Below the pieces are notes generated by a model, which did no database searches, was not told the DNA's origin, and was given only the letters and a program-made list of their open reading frames with translations. Below are positions 1 through 12,122 of a stretch of DNA of 64,000 nucleotides, one piece after another. Origin of the DNA: Globicephala melas (taxonomy: Eukaryota; Chordata; Mammalia; Artiodactyla; Delphinidae). The DNA is taken from the NCBI RefSeq assembly GCF_963455315.2, contig NC_083314.1:27138013-27202012 (forward strand), read 5' to 3'. Numbering within the stretch: position 1 is the stretch's first letter; every line of letters begins with the position of its first letter. Position numbers and translations under genes: made by a program.

Positions 1-605
1 CTCTGCCAACAGCAGCCAGGGAAAGATATTACAGAACAGGAATGAAAACAAAGAAAGGACTTTTTTGCACTGCTATGGCTTATGACTTACTTGGCTGTTT
101 GTGATCAGCTGTCCTTAGCGTCTTGGTCTTGATTTCATAACCTTGAGGCATTGCAGGCTTAGATTTTGGTTTGCTTACATAGACCATGAAAGCATTAGAG
201 CCACCTCAGTCTAATGGCCTCCTTGTTTAACCAATTTCATAACTTCCATCCTCCAGCTCTCCCATAAGAATGTCTCTCAGGAATAAGCTCTTAAACGTTC
301 TGCCTCCTTTTGCACTTATGGTCAGAATGACAGTAAGGCCAACCTTTCTTTTAGGGTAAGGACCTGGTTAAAAATGACTTCTATACCCAGTGAGTAATGT
401 CCCCTTCAAAATAGATTCTGTAGGAAGTTCTAGTCTTAATCCATTAATTCTGCTCAGATCATTCTTTAAATTCCATTTTTGGAATTTTGTTGTGCATATT
501 CATTCTCAAACAGTGGGAAAGAATGCTAGTCTATTTAATATTGTTAGATATGTGATGTAAAAGTTATTGTAAACTGACTTCAGGAGGCAATTCAAAAATG
601 GAGTT
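1..605. other. Unrecognised intergenic sequence
   Basis: AT-rich single-copy-looking DNA. I recognise no gene, RNA or repeat family; some worn repeat may be present. Confidence 0.5.
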
Positions 606-889
606 CAGGGACTTCCCTGGCGGTCCAGTGGTTAAGAATCTGCCTTCCAATGGAGGACACATGGGTTCCATCCCTGGTCGGGGAACTAGGATCCCACATG
701 CCACGGGACAACTAAGCCCGCACGCCGCAACTACTGAGCCTGCCTGCTCTGGAGCCTGCACGCCACAGCTAGAGACAAGCCCTTGTGCCACAACTAGGAC
801 CCGATGCAGCCAAAAATAAATAAATATTTTTAAAATTTTAAAATAAATAAACTAGGTCTTCCCTGGCCATCCTATTTTTTTTAAAAAAC
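606..889 (+). mobile_element. CHR-2-type SINE (tRNA-derived), with a stub of a second copy
   Basis: Begins GGGACTTCCCTGG with the CHR-2 body (GTTAAGAATCTGCC, GGTTCCATCCC, AACTAAGCCCGC, ACCCGATGCAGCC) and an AAATAAATA tail near 815-850. A second, very short SINE head (TCTTCCCTGGCCATCC) follows at about 857-872. The unit is flanked by TGGAGTT at 599-605 and 890-896, a plausible TSD. Confidence 0.85.
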
Positions 890-1179
890 TGGAGTTAAAA
901 AAAAATCATGTTGAGTAAAAGTTCACATGATTTGAATAAGCATGTACCTTCCCATGGGGGCTGCTCACGTTCGGATATAAATAACTGATAAACTGTTTTT
1001 TTAAAAAAATTCTCACCTCCTTAAATAAGCTCAACATATTTACCAATTCCAGTTGAAGTGTAAATGTATTGCTTTGTCTGCTCACCACCTATCCTTCCCT
1101 CTTCTGATGACAGTATACTGCTTTTCCTTGGGAATGATCCCCTTACCCACTTTCAATCTATTTAGCTCCTGGGGAGGAT

Positions 1180-1565
1180 GGACAACTCAGATGAGATCAA
1201 TCAGATACATTCCATCACTATGGCTACAGTAATTGGTTCAAGGATGGGCCCCAAACCCAAGTATGAGACTCGATTCCAGGATTTTGGCTGAAACTGGCTT
1301 TCTTTTGGGGTTACCAAGTTAAAAATATAAATCTGTAACTGCTAGGAACCATTATATGGGGAGATCTTCCTGAGGATGAAGTTAATGCAGAGTAAGGCAG
1401 AGCTGAAAGCTGGAGAAAGAATCCTGATGACATCATTTGAGTAGCTAGATCCAGCTCCACCTGAAACCACGTTCCTGAACTTTTCAGTTATATGAGCCAT
1501 TAATTTTTTTTTTCATTTCTACCCACTTAATTGTGTTTCCCTATGTAATGGATTCAGTCAAGAAA
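1180..1565 (+). repeat. Worn mammalian interspersed repeat, family not named
   Basis: The segment reads like a known mammalian repeat end: ATGACATCATTTGAG, then ACTTTTCAGTTATATGAGCC followed by an AATTTTTTTTT stretch. I cannot assign the family without a library search. The flanks 897-1179 and 1566-1832 show nothing I can name. Confidence 0.35.
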
Positions 1566-1845
1566 AAAAAACAAACAGGAAATGTTACAGCTTATACGTA
1601 CACAATCACGTGGCTTATGTGGTGCCCACTTATCTTGTTACTAGTTTTAGTTTGACATCTTTAATAATGTATATTTCATTTTTCAATTTCATAGCTACAC
1701 AAGGCATTTTTAATTTCTGGACTACTTTACAGAGCTGGAGATCTAGTGGTAGGGGTAGGGAAGAAAATGTGGTTATTCTTAAGACATTTTCATTAGTGAC
1801 TCCTTAAGTTTGAAACATAATAATTTTGAATTAAGATATATCCAG

Positions 1846-2062
1846 GGCTTCCCTGGTGGCGCAGTGGTTGAGAGTCCGCCTGCTGATGCAGGGGATACGG
1901 GTTCGTGCTCCGGTCCGGGAAGATCCCACATGCCGCGGAGCGGCTGGGCCCATGAGCCATGGCCGCTGAGCCTGCGCGTCCGGAGCCTGTGTTCCACAAC
2001 AGGAGAGGCCACAACAGTGAGAGGCCCGCGTACCGCAAAAAAAGAAAGAAAAAATAAAAGAA
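1846..2062 (+). mobile_element. CHR-1 SINE
   Basis: Full-length copy starting GGCTTCCCTGGTGGCGCAG, with the tRNA-derived head, B-box-like GGTTCGTGCTC, the CATGGCCGCTGAGCCTGCG middle and a purine-rich tail. Flanked by a 13-bp TSD AAGATATATCCAG (1833-1845 and 2063-2075). Confidence 0.95.
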
Positions 2063-2075
2063 AAGATATATCCAG

Positions 2076-4283
2076 AGTTAGCAATGTTACCATAAGAGGC
2101 TAAGAGAATTTAAACCAGAAATTAACCCGACATCTTTTACCTTCTCTATGTGTTACAGCCTTCCTTTTGCCAATCAGGTTAACAGCTCTTTGAGTCTTTC
2201 TGGCAGGATATTTCCTGGGCTATCATGAAAAACAAAACTCCTATTCTATCATGTAAACCCATTGCAGGCTGTTTTTCTCTAAAAATCTGATCAATACATC
2301 TGTTTCCCCAGGGGTAGAGAAAGAACAAACAGCAAGTCCTGATAAAACTTCTCTGGCATTGTTCATTTCCTCAAATGCTATACATGCCACACACTTATTA
2401 CTTTAGTCCTCTGCTATTAATAAGACTTCTTGAGGAAACACTAAAAGCTCTAATTCCATCCAGATGCAAGAAGTATGCAACACCAGCACCTCATCCTTGA
2501 GGTTCTAGCGAAATTACTAAGAGCGTATCATGACTCACACATTCTCAAGCATTTCTCTCTGTCCTGAAATCTGAAACCAGGAAATTTGGAGCAGGTTGCT
2601 TTTTGGAAATTTACTTTTCAGCTACTGTAACTCATATCATGGCTCTGCAATATGTTTTCTCTCCTCACTGAGGAAGGCAGTTAACATTAAAGAATTAGCT
2701 CAGGAGTTCAGTTCCACATCCTTAAAGTCCCTCAAAGGAAAATTACAATGCCACTCACTACAAACACAGAGCGTCATCGAAAGAAGATTTGCAAACAAGT
2801 CTTTCACTGCAGGTTCCACAATACTACCACTTCACACACAAAGTTGACAAAAGCATTATTCTGTCAGGCCCGATGCAGAGAAATGAGCATGCGTCAGGCA
2901 GTGTCTTTTGTGTTGAACCAAATCCTCAAGATGAAATACAATGATGAGCCTATGATTTCCACCTGTTCCTTTTTCTGCAGGAAACCCAATCTCCTGGTGC
3001 CCAGTTGTTCAGTGAAACTTGCCCCCTGTCATTTCTCCCACTGTTCCCTTCCATAGTGATATTCTAGAGAGAATGTGCTTCAGAGAGGCAATAGCTTTGT
3101 ATAGCTTTACTAAAATTTTCAAAAGGAGTATTCTGGAACCTTTGTGACAGAAAGTTTAGGAAAAACTTCTAACCATTGAAACTTCCTATATGAAGTGTTT
3201 AACTACACCCCACCCCACCTGCTCCGTGTAAGGCCACTTAAAGAGAAATACCTGTTCAGAAGTAAAATAAGTGTATGGGAAATGGCTACTTCTGCTTTGG
3301 AATAATCACTGTCTATTTGAACAAGATTATAACTACCAGAGGAAGACAGCGACTCCTGGAAAGTTTGAAAAGAGCAATGATTTTCCAGAACACCCTTTTC
3401 CCTATTAAGTATATTTTGGGGAGGGTAAGTAAGAGATGGGGAAAGGTAAAAGTTTTACTAAAATAGTGATACTAAAAGGTGTTGATACAAAGTGTTCTTA
3501 ATGAAAACTGCTTAGTCAAAAAGTTGCTGCTGCTTCTTGAATTCATTTCAAATAAAGCTCTCTGTTTAAGAGCTTTGAAAGTAAATTATACATATCACAA
3601 CAGTTGGTTTGAGTTTTCTTTTGACATTATATAATTTCCAACTTTGAGGAAAATACTAGTATTTATAGATAGTATTTATGAATTTTGCAAGTCAAAAATA
3701 TAACAGACCTTTAGTTGCAATGTTCATATCACTACATAGAGTGACTAATTTTTCAAATTAGTAAAGGAAGTTAGAACTGAGTCAGTAAGTGGATCACCCT
3801 AATGAATGAAAATAAAATTTATGCTTCTCTCAAATGGACTGTATTTTATTTTTAAAATATTTATTAAGGCTTATTAGTTTTGTGCTAAATTTTTTTAGTA
3901 GTTTTTCCCTATATGAGTTCCAACTCTTCAGTATGATATAGTGTTTATACATGCACAATCTAATATTGAGTCAGACATGAAATGGACCTTAACAGATAAT
4001 AAAGATATACAAACAGTACAGCATATTCTAATCCACTCAGAAGCACAGGTAGAGCACCACACTTAAGAACCATTTCAATATTTAACACAAACTTTAAGGC
4101 AGGAAAAGAGGTCTGTGCTGTTAATCCAATTACCACCTACTAAACTATAAAAACAATGATGAAGCCATTTATATGTCTATTTTCTTGACCTTGTCAAATT
4201 TTACATGTAATTAGATTTGTGTAGCAGGTCTTGCTCTATGCAAAATAAATAATCTTATTATAGACTGCAGCAAACGTTTGAAT
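2076..4283. other. Unrecognised intergenic sequence
   Basis: No gene, splice-flanked exon or named repeat is visible. Short open frames near 2600-3056 have no recognisable domain and no supporting signal. Confidence 0.45.
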
Positions 4284-4400
4284 ATATTTAAGCATTCTTT
4301 ATTTATTCAACGAACATTCTTAAGCACCTACTATGTGTCTGGCACTATTCTAGGTCCTGTGATGACCAAAGAAAAAGGCACAGTCTCTATGCTCAAGGAG
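4284..4400 (-). repeat. L2/MIR-type ancient repeat end
   Basis: TTTATTTATTCAACGAACATT, then AAGCACCTACTATGTGTCTGG and GCACTATTCTAGG: the antisense form of the common mammalian repeat end. The flank 4401-5387 holds nothing else I recognise. Confidence 0.5.
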
Positions 4401-5387
4401 GCGCATCCAGTACAGAGGTGACCATGTAGACAGATGTAATACAGGAACATCATGGTATGTTTTCCAAAAGCATTTCTTTCCAAAAGAAATGGCCACTGAG
4501 TGAACTGTGCACAAATTAGAAACTGTAAGGCTTTAGTTTCAAAGAGCAAAGAGCTAAGATCAAGAGAAGCAATTGGGCTAAAGATGAATGTCCTTTAAAG
4601 TAACAACAACAACAGAAAAGATAGCACCAAGCTTCTTGTAACCAACATATGGAGATTAATAGCAATTGTGTGGCCTCAATCTTTTCTTGAAAAGTTAAGG
4701 TCCAAAGGGAAAGGTGCTAAGAATCCACAGGGATTCACTTTAGTAGCAAAGTGAAGTAGAGGCTGAGAGCATTATAACATGTGCTATGAAGGGGTCTAGA
4801 GGGTCTTAACACCAAAGTTCAGGAGCTGTGTAGATGCCCACGTATGTTTAACACAAATCTAAGCAGATGAACACAGTGGAATCAGAGAGAATAATAAAAT
4901 CATCTTTTAAATAGGGCAGCTGAGTACTGTAGCCCAGAAACCTAGTAATGATAAACTGGCTTAAATTCTCAGAACCTCGTAGAAGTGGTCTCACTCCAAA
5001 AGATATTCAGGATGAGTCTGATTTCCTTCTTTCTACTGGTTATTGTCGAATTTTAAAGGAAAACTGGGGCTGGGATAAATAGTGATTACAAATAGATTAA
5101 TTATAAAGGTGCTATAGTTGCCTTGGTATTTATATTTCTTTAAATTGTCCTCTAGTGTAGTCAGCTAACTACACTGTGCTTTAACATGTGTGCAAAGTCA
5201 TTGCAATAATGAAATACATTTGTATAAAAATGTATGCGATTGAAACTAATAATCTTTTCAACTCAGTTAATTATGCTTATGGGATGCTTGGATCTTTGGG
5301 GACCATAGTACCATAAATCAGCACCACCTCTACACACACATACCTATAAAGGCAGCTTATCTCAAATGCAAGCAAGATGAAATAGCA

Positions 5388-5616
5388 GGAACAGCTAACA
5401 TTGCTGATTTTTGCTATGTACCAGGTACTACATTAATTATTTTGAATGTTGTATTTTAGTTAATTCTCTCAACTTCTTTAGGACATACGAGCCATAATTA
5501 TTACCATCTTATACATGAAGAAACTGAGAAGAAATTTACACTTTTGCACAGTTGGCAAGTGGAGAAGCCAGAATTCCAGGCCAGAGGAGATCAGACTCCA
5601 GAACCCAGGGTGCAAA
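5388..5616 (-). repeat. MIR SINE, antisense, split by a CHR-1 insertion
   Basis: Contains AACAGCTAACATTGC, TATGTACCAGGTACTAC, ATGAAGAAACTGAGAAG and AGCCAGAATTCCAGG in MIR order, complementary strand. The CHR-1 at 5626 interrupts its end. Confidence 0.65.
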
Positions 5617-5625
5617 TGCATCTCA

Positions 5626-5844
5626 TTTTTTTTTTTTTTTTTTTTTTTTTTTGCGGTACGCGGACCTCTCAGTGTTGTGGCCTCTCCCGTTGCTGAGCAC
5701 AGGCTCCTGACGCGCAGGCTCAGCGGCCATGGCTCACGGTCCCAGCCGCTCCGCGGCACGTGGGATCTTCCCGGACCGGGGCACGAACCCGGGTCCCCTG
5801 CATCGGCAGGTGGACTCTCAACCACTGCGCCACCAGGGAAACCC
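5626..5844 (-). mobile_element. CHR-1 SINE
   Basis: Reverse-oriented full copy, poly-T at left and CCACCAGGGAAACCC at right. The 8-bp TSD TGCATCTC is at 5617-5624 and 5845-5852. Confidence 0.95.
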
Positions 5845-5852
5845 TGCATCTC

Positions 5853-7570
5853 CTTTTCTGAGGTATAAGCAGCAGGTAGGTACCTGCCTCTAAGTAAAAA
5901 AGAAAGAAAATTGATAGAGAGTAGGAGCATGAAAGTGGAATAGGAAGGAAAGTCGCGAAGAACAGAAAGACAAAGAGCAGAGGCCAAAAAAAAGGAACAA
6001 AGCAAAAATGTTGTCACTGACGTAATTGTAGTGGGGACTTTTCGACCACTTTATCCCACCACCGAACTCTCTCTGCAAGACACTTACCATAATCTATAGT
6101 TTTCCTTCATTTTTAACCTTGATTACCTCCCACAATAGAAACTCTGTTTTCCCCCTAATATACATACAGCACAGAGCACTGCCCAGCACATAATCAGCGA
6201 GCAAGGAGCATTGAATTAATTAAATCAATCAATTAAATAACATAATTTTCAGAATTGGAGGCTAAGTTGCCAGTAACGTTTTCACCCATCAGCTAAGAAT
6301 TATGTCTGCTCTTCTCTAACAGGAGAGACACTACCTGGAGCGTAGTTTTAGTTTCTGCCCCTTGGGCTGGTAATTCCTATTTGCTTAGCAGTCAAGATTC
6401 AATGACACATGGAAAGGAGGGGAAGAGCGGCTTGTGTTAAAGGGGAGAAGTATGGACCTCCTTGAGATCAAAGATGGATTATTTTGATTAGTAGATTCTG
6501 TGCTACTTAAATTTGTCATTAAAGTGACTTCAGAACTGCCTTCCCAGAAGAGGTGAGCTTAGTTGGAGGAGTATGTAGGAGAAAGGTGATGTCAGATGCA
6601 GAAGAGGATTTCGCTTCCACCATATAGGGCCATGTGGAAGCTCATGAGGAGGTGGCAGTATAAGGGGAGAGTGGGAGTGGTAGGCAGTGTGATTCGAGAG
6701 TGGTGGTAGCAAATGTGGGAAGAGGAGGAAATGACAGCACTCAGTTGAACAGTGGGCTTAACAATCTGGCAGTAAACTGGGAGCTAACAAGGCCCACCTG
6801 GAGTGGTTAGCAACAAAAGAAACATTTGTAGCTCACCAAGAAGATTTGAGGAGAAAATAATATGATGTTTGGCTAGCCTGAGACTCATCTTGGACCCAAC
6901 TTCTTTTGGAATTTCGAAATGGGCAAGAAATGACAGATGTTTGTGCTTCTGGACTGAAGACTTGTTTCTTTGGTGATATTTTAGCCCCCATGCCAGCATC
7001 ATCATGATTTGCTCCATAGTGATTTGGTCTTGACTTTCATGTTCCTTAACATGAGACATTTTTTTACTACTATCTTCCTTATTAAAATTGTTTTGTTTTA
7101 TTCTTTGATTAACTTCTTGGCACAGATGTACTTTTTGATGCTAATCGTGGATTTGTTCCTTTTAACTTTTTATTTTCAACCTTTTTTCATGATAGTTCAA
7201 CTTTGCTCAGTTATTCTTTTTGCTGTATACTTATAAAACCTGTCTTTCATTTTTAGTCATAAAGGATTCATTCACCTTAGAGATTCCAACACTCATTTTT
7301 TTAAGCCTACAGTCCATCTGTTACCATCTCCTCTATGATATTAGATTGTATTACCCTATGTTGTTTCCTCCAACTTTTGGCAGAAGAGACTATTTTCCAA
7401 TAAGCCCACTTACTTCATATGACAAGAAATGTATCAAGTTTTTATCAGCTTTCAATGCAGACAGATCGTTAAGCATGCCCCCAAATGTTTAGAATTACCA
7501 CTTGTTTATGTCACTGATGCAGTGTGTAGGGTGGTTGAGAAGAGAACACAAATATAAAGACTTGGAAAGT
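5853..7570. other. Unrecognised intergenic sequence
   Basis: AT-rich, no named element. Open frames of 60-91 codons occur on both strands without recognisable domains; I regard them as chance. Confidence 0.45.
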
Positions 7571-7574
7571 GGAG

Positions 7575-8030
7575 GCCTTTATTAGTTATCTACCGAGCTA
7601 TAAAAATTACCCCAAATTTAGCAGCTTTAAACTACATACATTCATCATCTCACAGTTTCTCTAGGTTAGGAGTCTGGACCTGGCATAGCTGGGCCTTCTC
7701 CTCAGGTCTCACTAGGCTGCAATCAAGGTGTCAGCCAGGCTGCTTCCTTTCTGGAGCTCAGGGTCCTCCTCCAAGTTCATGTGGTTACTGGCAGAAATCC
7801 ATTCCTTGCAGCGATAGGACTGAGGTCCATTCCTTTCTGGCCGTCAGCAGGACTGCTTCGACTCCTAGAAGCCATATATAGTTCCTTGCCATGTGACCCC
7901 TCACAGACCCTCTCACATGACAACTTACATATTCCAGGGCAGCAGGAGAACCTCTCTCCATTCTGATAAGGCAGAGTCTTACATAACCTAAGAGTAACTA
8001 TCCCCATCACCCTTGTGACACATCACTTTT
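7575..8030. repeat. Medium-reiterated repeat, same family as the copy at 16905-17200
   Basis: Shares the order TTAGTTAT, ATTACCCCAAATTTAG, TCATCTCACAGTTTCT, GGCATAGCT, CACTAGGCTGCAATCAAGG, GTGTCAGCC with the second copy in the window. The sequence is a familiar mammalian repeat but I cannot name the family with certainty. Confidence 0.55.
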
Positions 8031-8151
8031 GCTGTGTCAGTAAAAACTACTCCTTTCTATAGTAATGTGCTGCGCCTCCCTCTCCCTTCTGAGGTTGTGT
8101 CATAGGAGGCCTACAAGAGATACAGGACTTCCATGACCATCCATCATCCTA

Positions 8152-8515
8152 TGGGCTGAATTGTATCCCCCTAAAATCCTATGTTGAAGCCCTCACCCCC
8201 AAATGTGACTGTATTTGGAGATAGGGATTAGGTCACAAGAGTGGCGCCCTGATATAATATAACTAGTGTCTTTATAAGAAAGGACCCAGAGAGCACGTTC
8301 TCTCTCTTCCTCTCCCCTTCTCTCTTTTCCGTGTGAGGACACAGCAAGAAAGTAGCCAGCTGAAAGCCAGGAAAAGAGCTCTCACCAGGACCCAAGCCCC
8401 GCAGGAAACTTGAACTTGGACTTACAGGCTCCAGAACTGTGAGAAAATAAATGTTTGTTGTTTAGGCCAACAAGTCTGTGGTATTTTATTATGGCAGCCT
8501 GAACAAACTAAAACA
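8152..8515 (+). mobile_element. MLT1-type ERVL-MaLR solo LTR
   Basis: Starts TGGGCTGAATTGTATCCCCC, contains CCTATGTTGAAGCCCTCACC, TTATAAGAAAGGACCCAGAG and GTGAGGACACAGCAAGAA, and ends CTCCAGAACTGTGAGAAAAT, GTATTTTATTATGGCAGCC, AACTAAAACA. This is the MLT1 LTR layout. It is a solo LTR; no internal retroviral gene is next to it. Confidence 0.85.
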
Positions 8516-9758
8516 TGTCAGTAACAAGGCCAACTTCCCCCTACCCCAGTGTCAGTGGAGGCCATGTGGGGAGCCATAGTGAGACACAGCTGCCTCATCT
8601 AGTGCTCATGTGTCAGAAGAGCCCTACTAGGGAGCCAGAACAACCAGCCTTACTCAAGAGTAACGACAAACCGCTCCACCAAAGAGGAAAAAAAAAAAAT
8701 AGAAAATCTCAGCAAAGAAACTGAAAATCTCAGCAAAAAATAGAAAATATATATAAGAAATAAATAGAGATTTTCAAACTAAAAAAAATACAATAACTGA
8801 AGAAAAAGAGTTAAGTGATGGGCTCAACAGCAAAACAGAGAGGACAGAGGAGAGAATTAGTGACCATGAATGTAGAACAATACAAATAACCAATCTGAAC
8901 AGTTAAAAATATATATACTGAAAACATTTTAAATGAACAGAGCTTCAAAGATCTGTGGGACTATAACAAAAAACTTAGTATTCATATTACTGGAGTTCTG
9001 AGGAAGGGAAAGAAAATGAGGCTTTTCAGCAATAATGCTGGAACACTTCCAAAATTTGGCAAAAGACATAAACCTACAGATTCAAGAAGCTGAGCAAGCC
9101 CCAAACAAACAAACAAAAAACCCCAAAGAAATCATTGTCAAGACACATCATAGTCAAGCTTCTGAAAACTAAATAGAAATACAAACTCTTGAAACCAATG
9201 AGACATAATGTTTTCCTATATATAGGAAAAAAAGCATTTCAAAAGACAGAGACTTCTCATCAGAAACCATGGAAGCATAAGGAAGTGGCATAACATTTTT
9301 CAAGCTGTCAAACCAAAATTCTATGCTCAGTAAAACATATCCTTCATAAATGAAGGGAAAATCAAGACATTTTCAGAATAAGGAAGATAAAGGAATTTGT
9401 CGCCAGAAGACTTGCTCTAAAAATGGCTGAAGGAAGTTCTTTAAACAAAAGAAATTGTAAATGAAGGAATCTTGGAACATCAGAAAGGAAGAATCATGGA
9501 AAGAGTAAAGATATGGTAAATATGATAGATTTTCCTTCTCCTTTTGGGTTTTCTAAAGAGTGGTTGATGGTAGAGCAAAACTTATAACACTGTCTGACTT
9601 GGTCTTGAGTGTATGTAGAGGAAATATTTAAAACAGTTATTGTATAAGGGGTAAAGGAGTGTAAAGAGGATGTAATGGAAAGGGAAACTGAGATTTCCAC
9701 ACTTCACCCAAACTAGTAACCTGTCAAGACCAATAGACTGTGATAAATCATGTATATA

Positions 9759-9908
9759 TAGTCAGCCTTCCTATTTCACAGGTTCCCCATCTATAGATAT
9801 GGAAAACCAACTGTACCCCAACATTTTATATTAGGGACTTGAGCGTCCACAAATTTGGATGCTGGTGTGGGTCCTGGGACCAATCTTCTATGATACTGAG
9901 GATGAATG
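9759..9908. mobile_element. Tigger/MER2-type DNA-transposon MITE
   Basis: Left end AGTCAGCCTTCCTATTTCAC, right part GGGACTTGAGCGTCC, GGGTCCTGGGACCAATC and GATACTGAGGATGAATG. The ends are worn inverted repeats flanked by TA (9757-9758, 9909-9910). The host L1 resumes directly on the right (ATAATGTAATACATAGAGCAAC). Confidence 0.65.
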
Positions 9909-10984
9909 TATAATGTAATACATAGAGCAACCACTAAAACATCTATACCAAAAGATACACTCAGAAATACTACAGATAAATCAAAATGGAATTCTAAAAA
10001 TGTTTAAGTAACCCACCTGAAGAACGGAAAAAGAAAACAGAAGAACAAAAGACAGAGAGAATAAACAGAAAACAGAAAATTAAATTGTAGAGTTAAGCCC
10101 TAAAATATCAATAATTACCTTAAATGTAAATTGTCTAAATACACCGGTTAAAGACAGAGATTGGCCAAGTGGATGAAAAAGCAAAACACACTATATGCTG
10201 TGTGCAAGAAGCTCACCTCAGATATAATAATGTAGGTAGGTAGAAAGAAAAATGATGGGAAAAGGTATACCATGCAAACATTAATCAAAAAAAGGTAGGA
10301 ATGGCTATATTAATATCAGATAAAATAGACTTCAGAGCAAATTACCTATTAAAGTCTATTAAAGTAGACTTTAGAAATAATTGCCTATGAAGTCTGTTCA
10401 AGTAGATTTCAGAGCAAAGAAAATTACCAGGAACAGAGAAGGACATTACATAATGATAAAAAAGTAAATGCACCAAGAAGATGTAGCAACCCTAAAAATA
10501 TATGCACCAAAAAACAGAACTGCAAAATATGTGAAGCAAATACTGATAAAACTTAAATAAGATATAGATAAATACACAATTATTGTTGGAGACATTAACA
10601 CACCTCTCTTAAAAAATGATAGAACAATTAGACAGAAAATCAGCAAGAATATAAAAGGACTCAACAATACCATCAACAACAGGATCTAGTTGACATTTAT
10701 AGAACTCTCCACCCAATGACAGCAAAATACACCTTCTTTTCAAGCACTCACAAAACAAATACCAAAACAGACCCTATCCTGGACCATAAAACAGCCTCAA
10801 ATTTTTTAAAGAATGGAAATCATACACAGTATATTCTCTGATTAGAATGGAATCAAAGTAGAAATCACTAACACAAAGATAACAGGAAAATTGCCAAACA
10901 CTTGGAAACTAAACGGTGCACATCTAAATAATCCATGGGCCAAAGAGGAAGTCTCAAGGGAAATATTAAAAATACACATAGCTG

Positions 10985-11195
10985 GGCTTCCCTGGTGGCG
11001 CAGTGGTTGAGAGTCCGCCTGCCGATGCAGGGGACACGGGTTCATGCCCGGGTCCGGGAAGATCCCACATGCCGTGGAGCGGCTGGGACCGTGAGCCATG
11101 GCCGCTGAGCCTGCACGTCCGGAGCATGTGCTCTGCCACGGAAGAGGCCACAACAGTGAGAGGCCCGCGTACCGCAAAAAAAAAAAAAAAAAAAA
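10985..11195 (+). mobile_element. CHR-1 SINE inside L1 ORF2
   Basis: Full copy with an A-only tail. TSD TACACATAGCTG (10973-10984 and 11200-11211). The L1 sequence continues in register across the insertion. Confidence 0.95.
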
Positions 11196-11241
11196 AAAAT
11201 ACACATAGCTGAATGAAAATGAAAATACAGCATATCAAAAT

Positions 11242-11506
11242 TTGTGGGTTGCAGCTAGAGCAGTGCTGAGAGGGAAATTTATACCACAAAATGTGTATCT
11301 TAGACAAGAGGGGAAGCCTCAAATCAATAATCTAAGTTCCCACCTTAAGAAACTAGAAAAAGAAGATCAAAGTAAACCACAAGCAAGCAGAAGGAAAGAA
11401 ATTATAAATATAGTAGTAGAAATCAATGATTCACAAAGCAGAAAAATAATACAGAAAATCAAAGAAACAAAAAGCTGGTTCTTTAAGAAGAGGAATAAGG
11501 ACTTCC
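11242..11506 (+). pseudogene. L1 ORF2p fragment
   Basis: An open stretch reads VLRGKFI, QASRRKEII and KETKSWFFKK, recognisable L1 ORF2p motifs from the region between endonuclease and reverse transcriptase. The frame then runs into the SINE at 11507. Confidence 0.8.
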
Positions 11507-11795
11507 CTGGTGGTGCAGTGGTTAAGAATCTGCCTGCCAATGCGGGGGACACGGGTTCAAGCCCTGGTCCGGGAAGACCTCACATGCCGTGGAGCAACTA
11601 AGCCTGTGTGCCACAACTACTGAAGCCCACGCGCCTAGAGCCTATGCTCCACAACAAGAGAAGCCACTGCAATGAGAACCCCGTGCACCACAACAAAGAG
11701 TAGCCCCCATTCACTGCAACTAGAGAAAGCCTGTGTGCAGCAATGAAGACCCAACACAGCCAAAAATAAATTAATTAATTAAAAAAAAGAAAAGA
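11507..11795 (+). mobile_element. CHR-2-type SINE in L1, with loss of flanking L1
   Basis: Starts GGACTTCCCTGGTGGTGCAG, with GGTTCAAGCCC, repeated CACAACTA and CAACAAAGAGTAGCCCCC units and the end ACCCAACACAGCCAAAAATA. No convincing TSD, and L1 on the right resumes much further 3' in ORF2 than on the left. Confidence 0.85.
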
Positions 11796-11906
11796 TATAA
11801 ATAAATGGATATACAGACTGTGTTCATGAATAGGAAGGCTTAATGCTATAATGAGGTCAATTCTCTCCAAACTGATATGTAGGTTTAATGCAATGCCTAT
11901 CAAGAT

Positions 11907-12122
11907 GTGAGCAAGATTTTTTTTAAAGATCTAGACAAAATTTTTCTAAACTTTATATGGAAAAGCACAGAAACTGGAACAGCTAAAATCATTTTGAAAC
12001 AGAAGAATAAACAGGGAGGAATCACTGTACCCAATTTCAAGAAGACTATGTGGTGTTGGTGGAGATATATACACAGAGATCAATGGAAGAGAATAAAGAA
12101 GGCAGGAGAAAAACCCACATGA
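11907..12122 (+). pseudogene. L1 ORF2p fragment, C-terminal part
   Basis: Reads NFIWKSTETGTAKIILKQK, KQGGITVPNF and HRDQWKRI, matching the ORF2p segment after the reverse transcriptase (typical form FIWKNKK...ILKKKNKAGGI...DQWNRIE). Short and isolated by stops. Confidence 0.8.

Noticed and set aside
606..680. tRNA-like heads with B-box-like motifs in the SINEs
   Set aside because: They are the tRNA-derived SINE promoter; no cloverleaf with acceptor stem is kept, so no tRNA gene is called.
1846..2062. Frames of 60-140 codons reading FPGGAVVESPPADAGDTGS or its reverse, repeated through the window
   Set aside because: These are translations of CHR-1 SINE copies in either orientation, not a protein family.
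8152..8515. Endogenous retrovirus with genes
   Set aside because: Only a solo MLT1 LTR is present; no gag, pol or env text is next to it.
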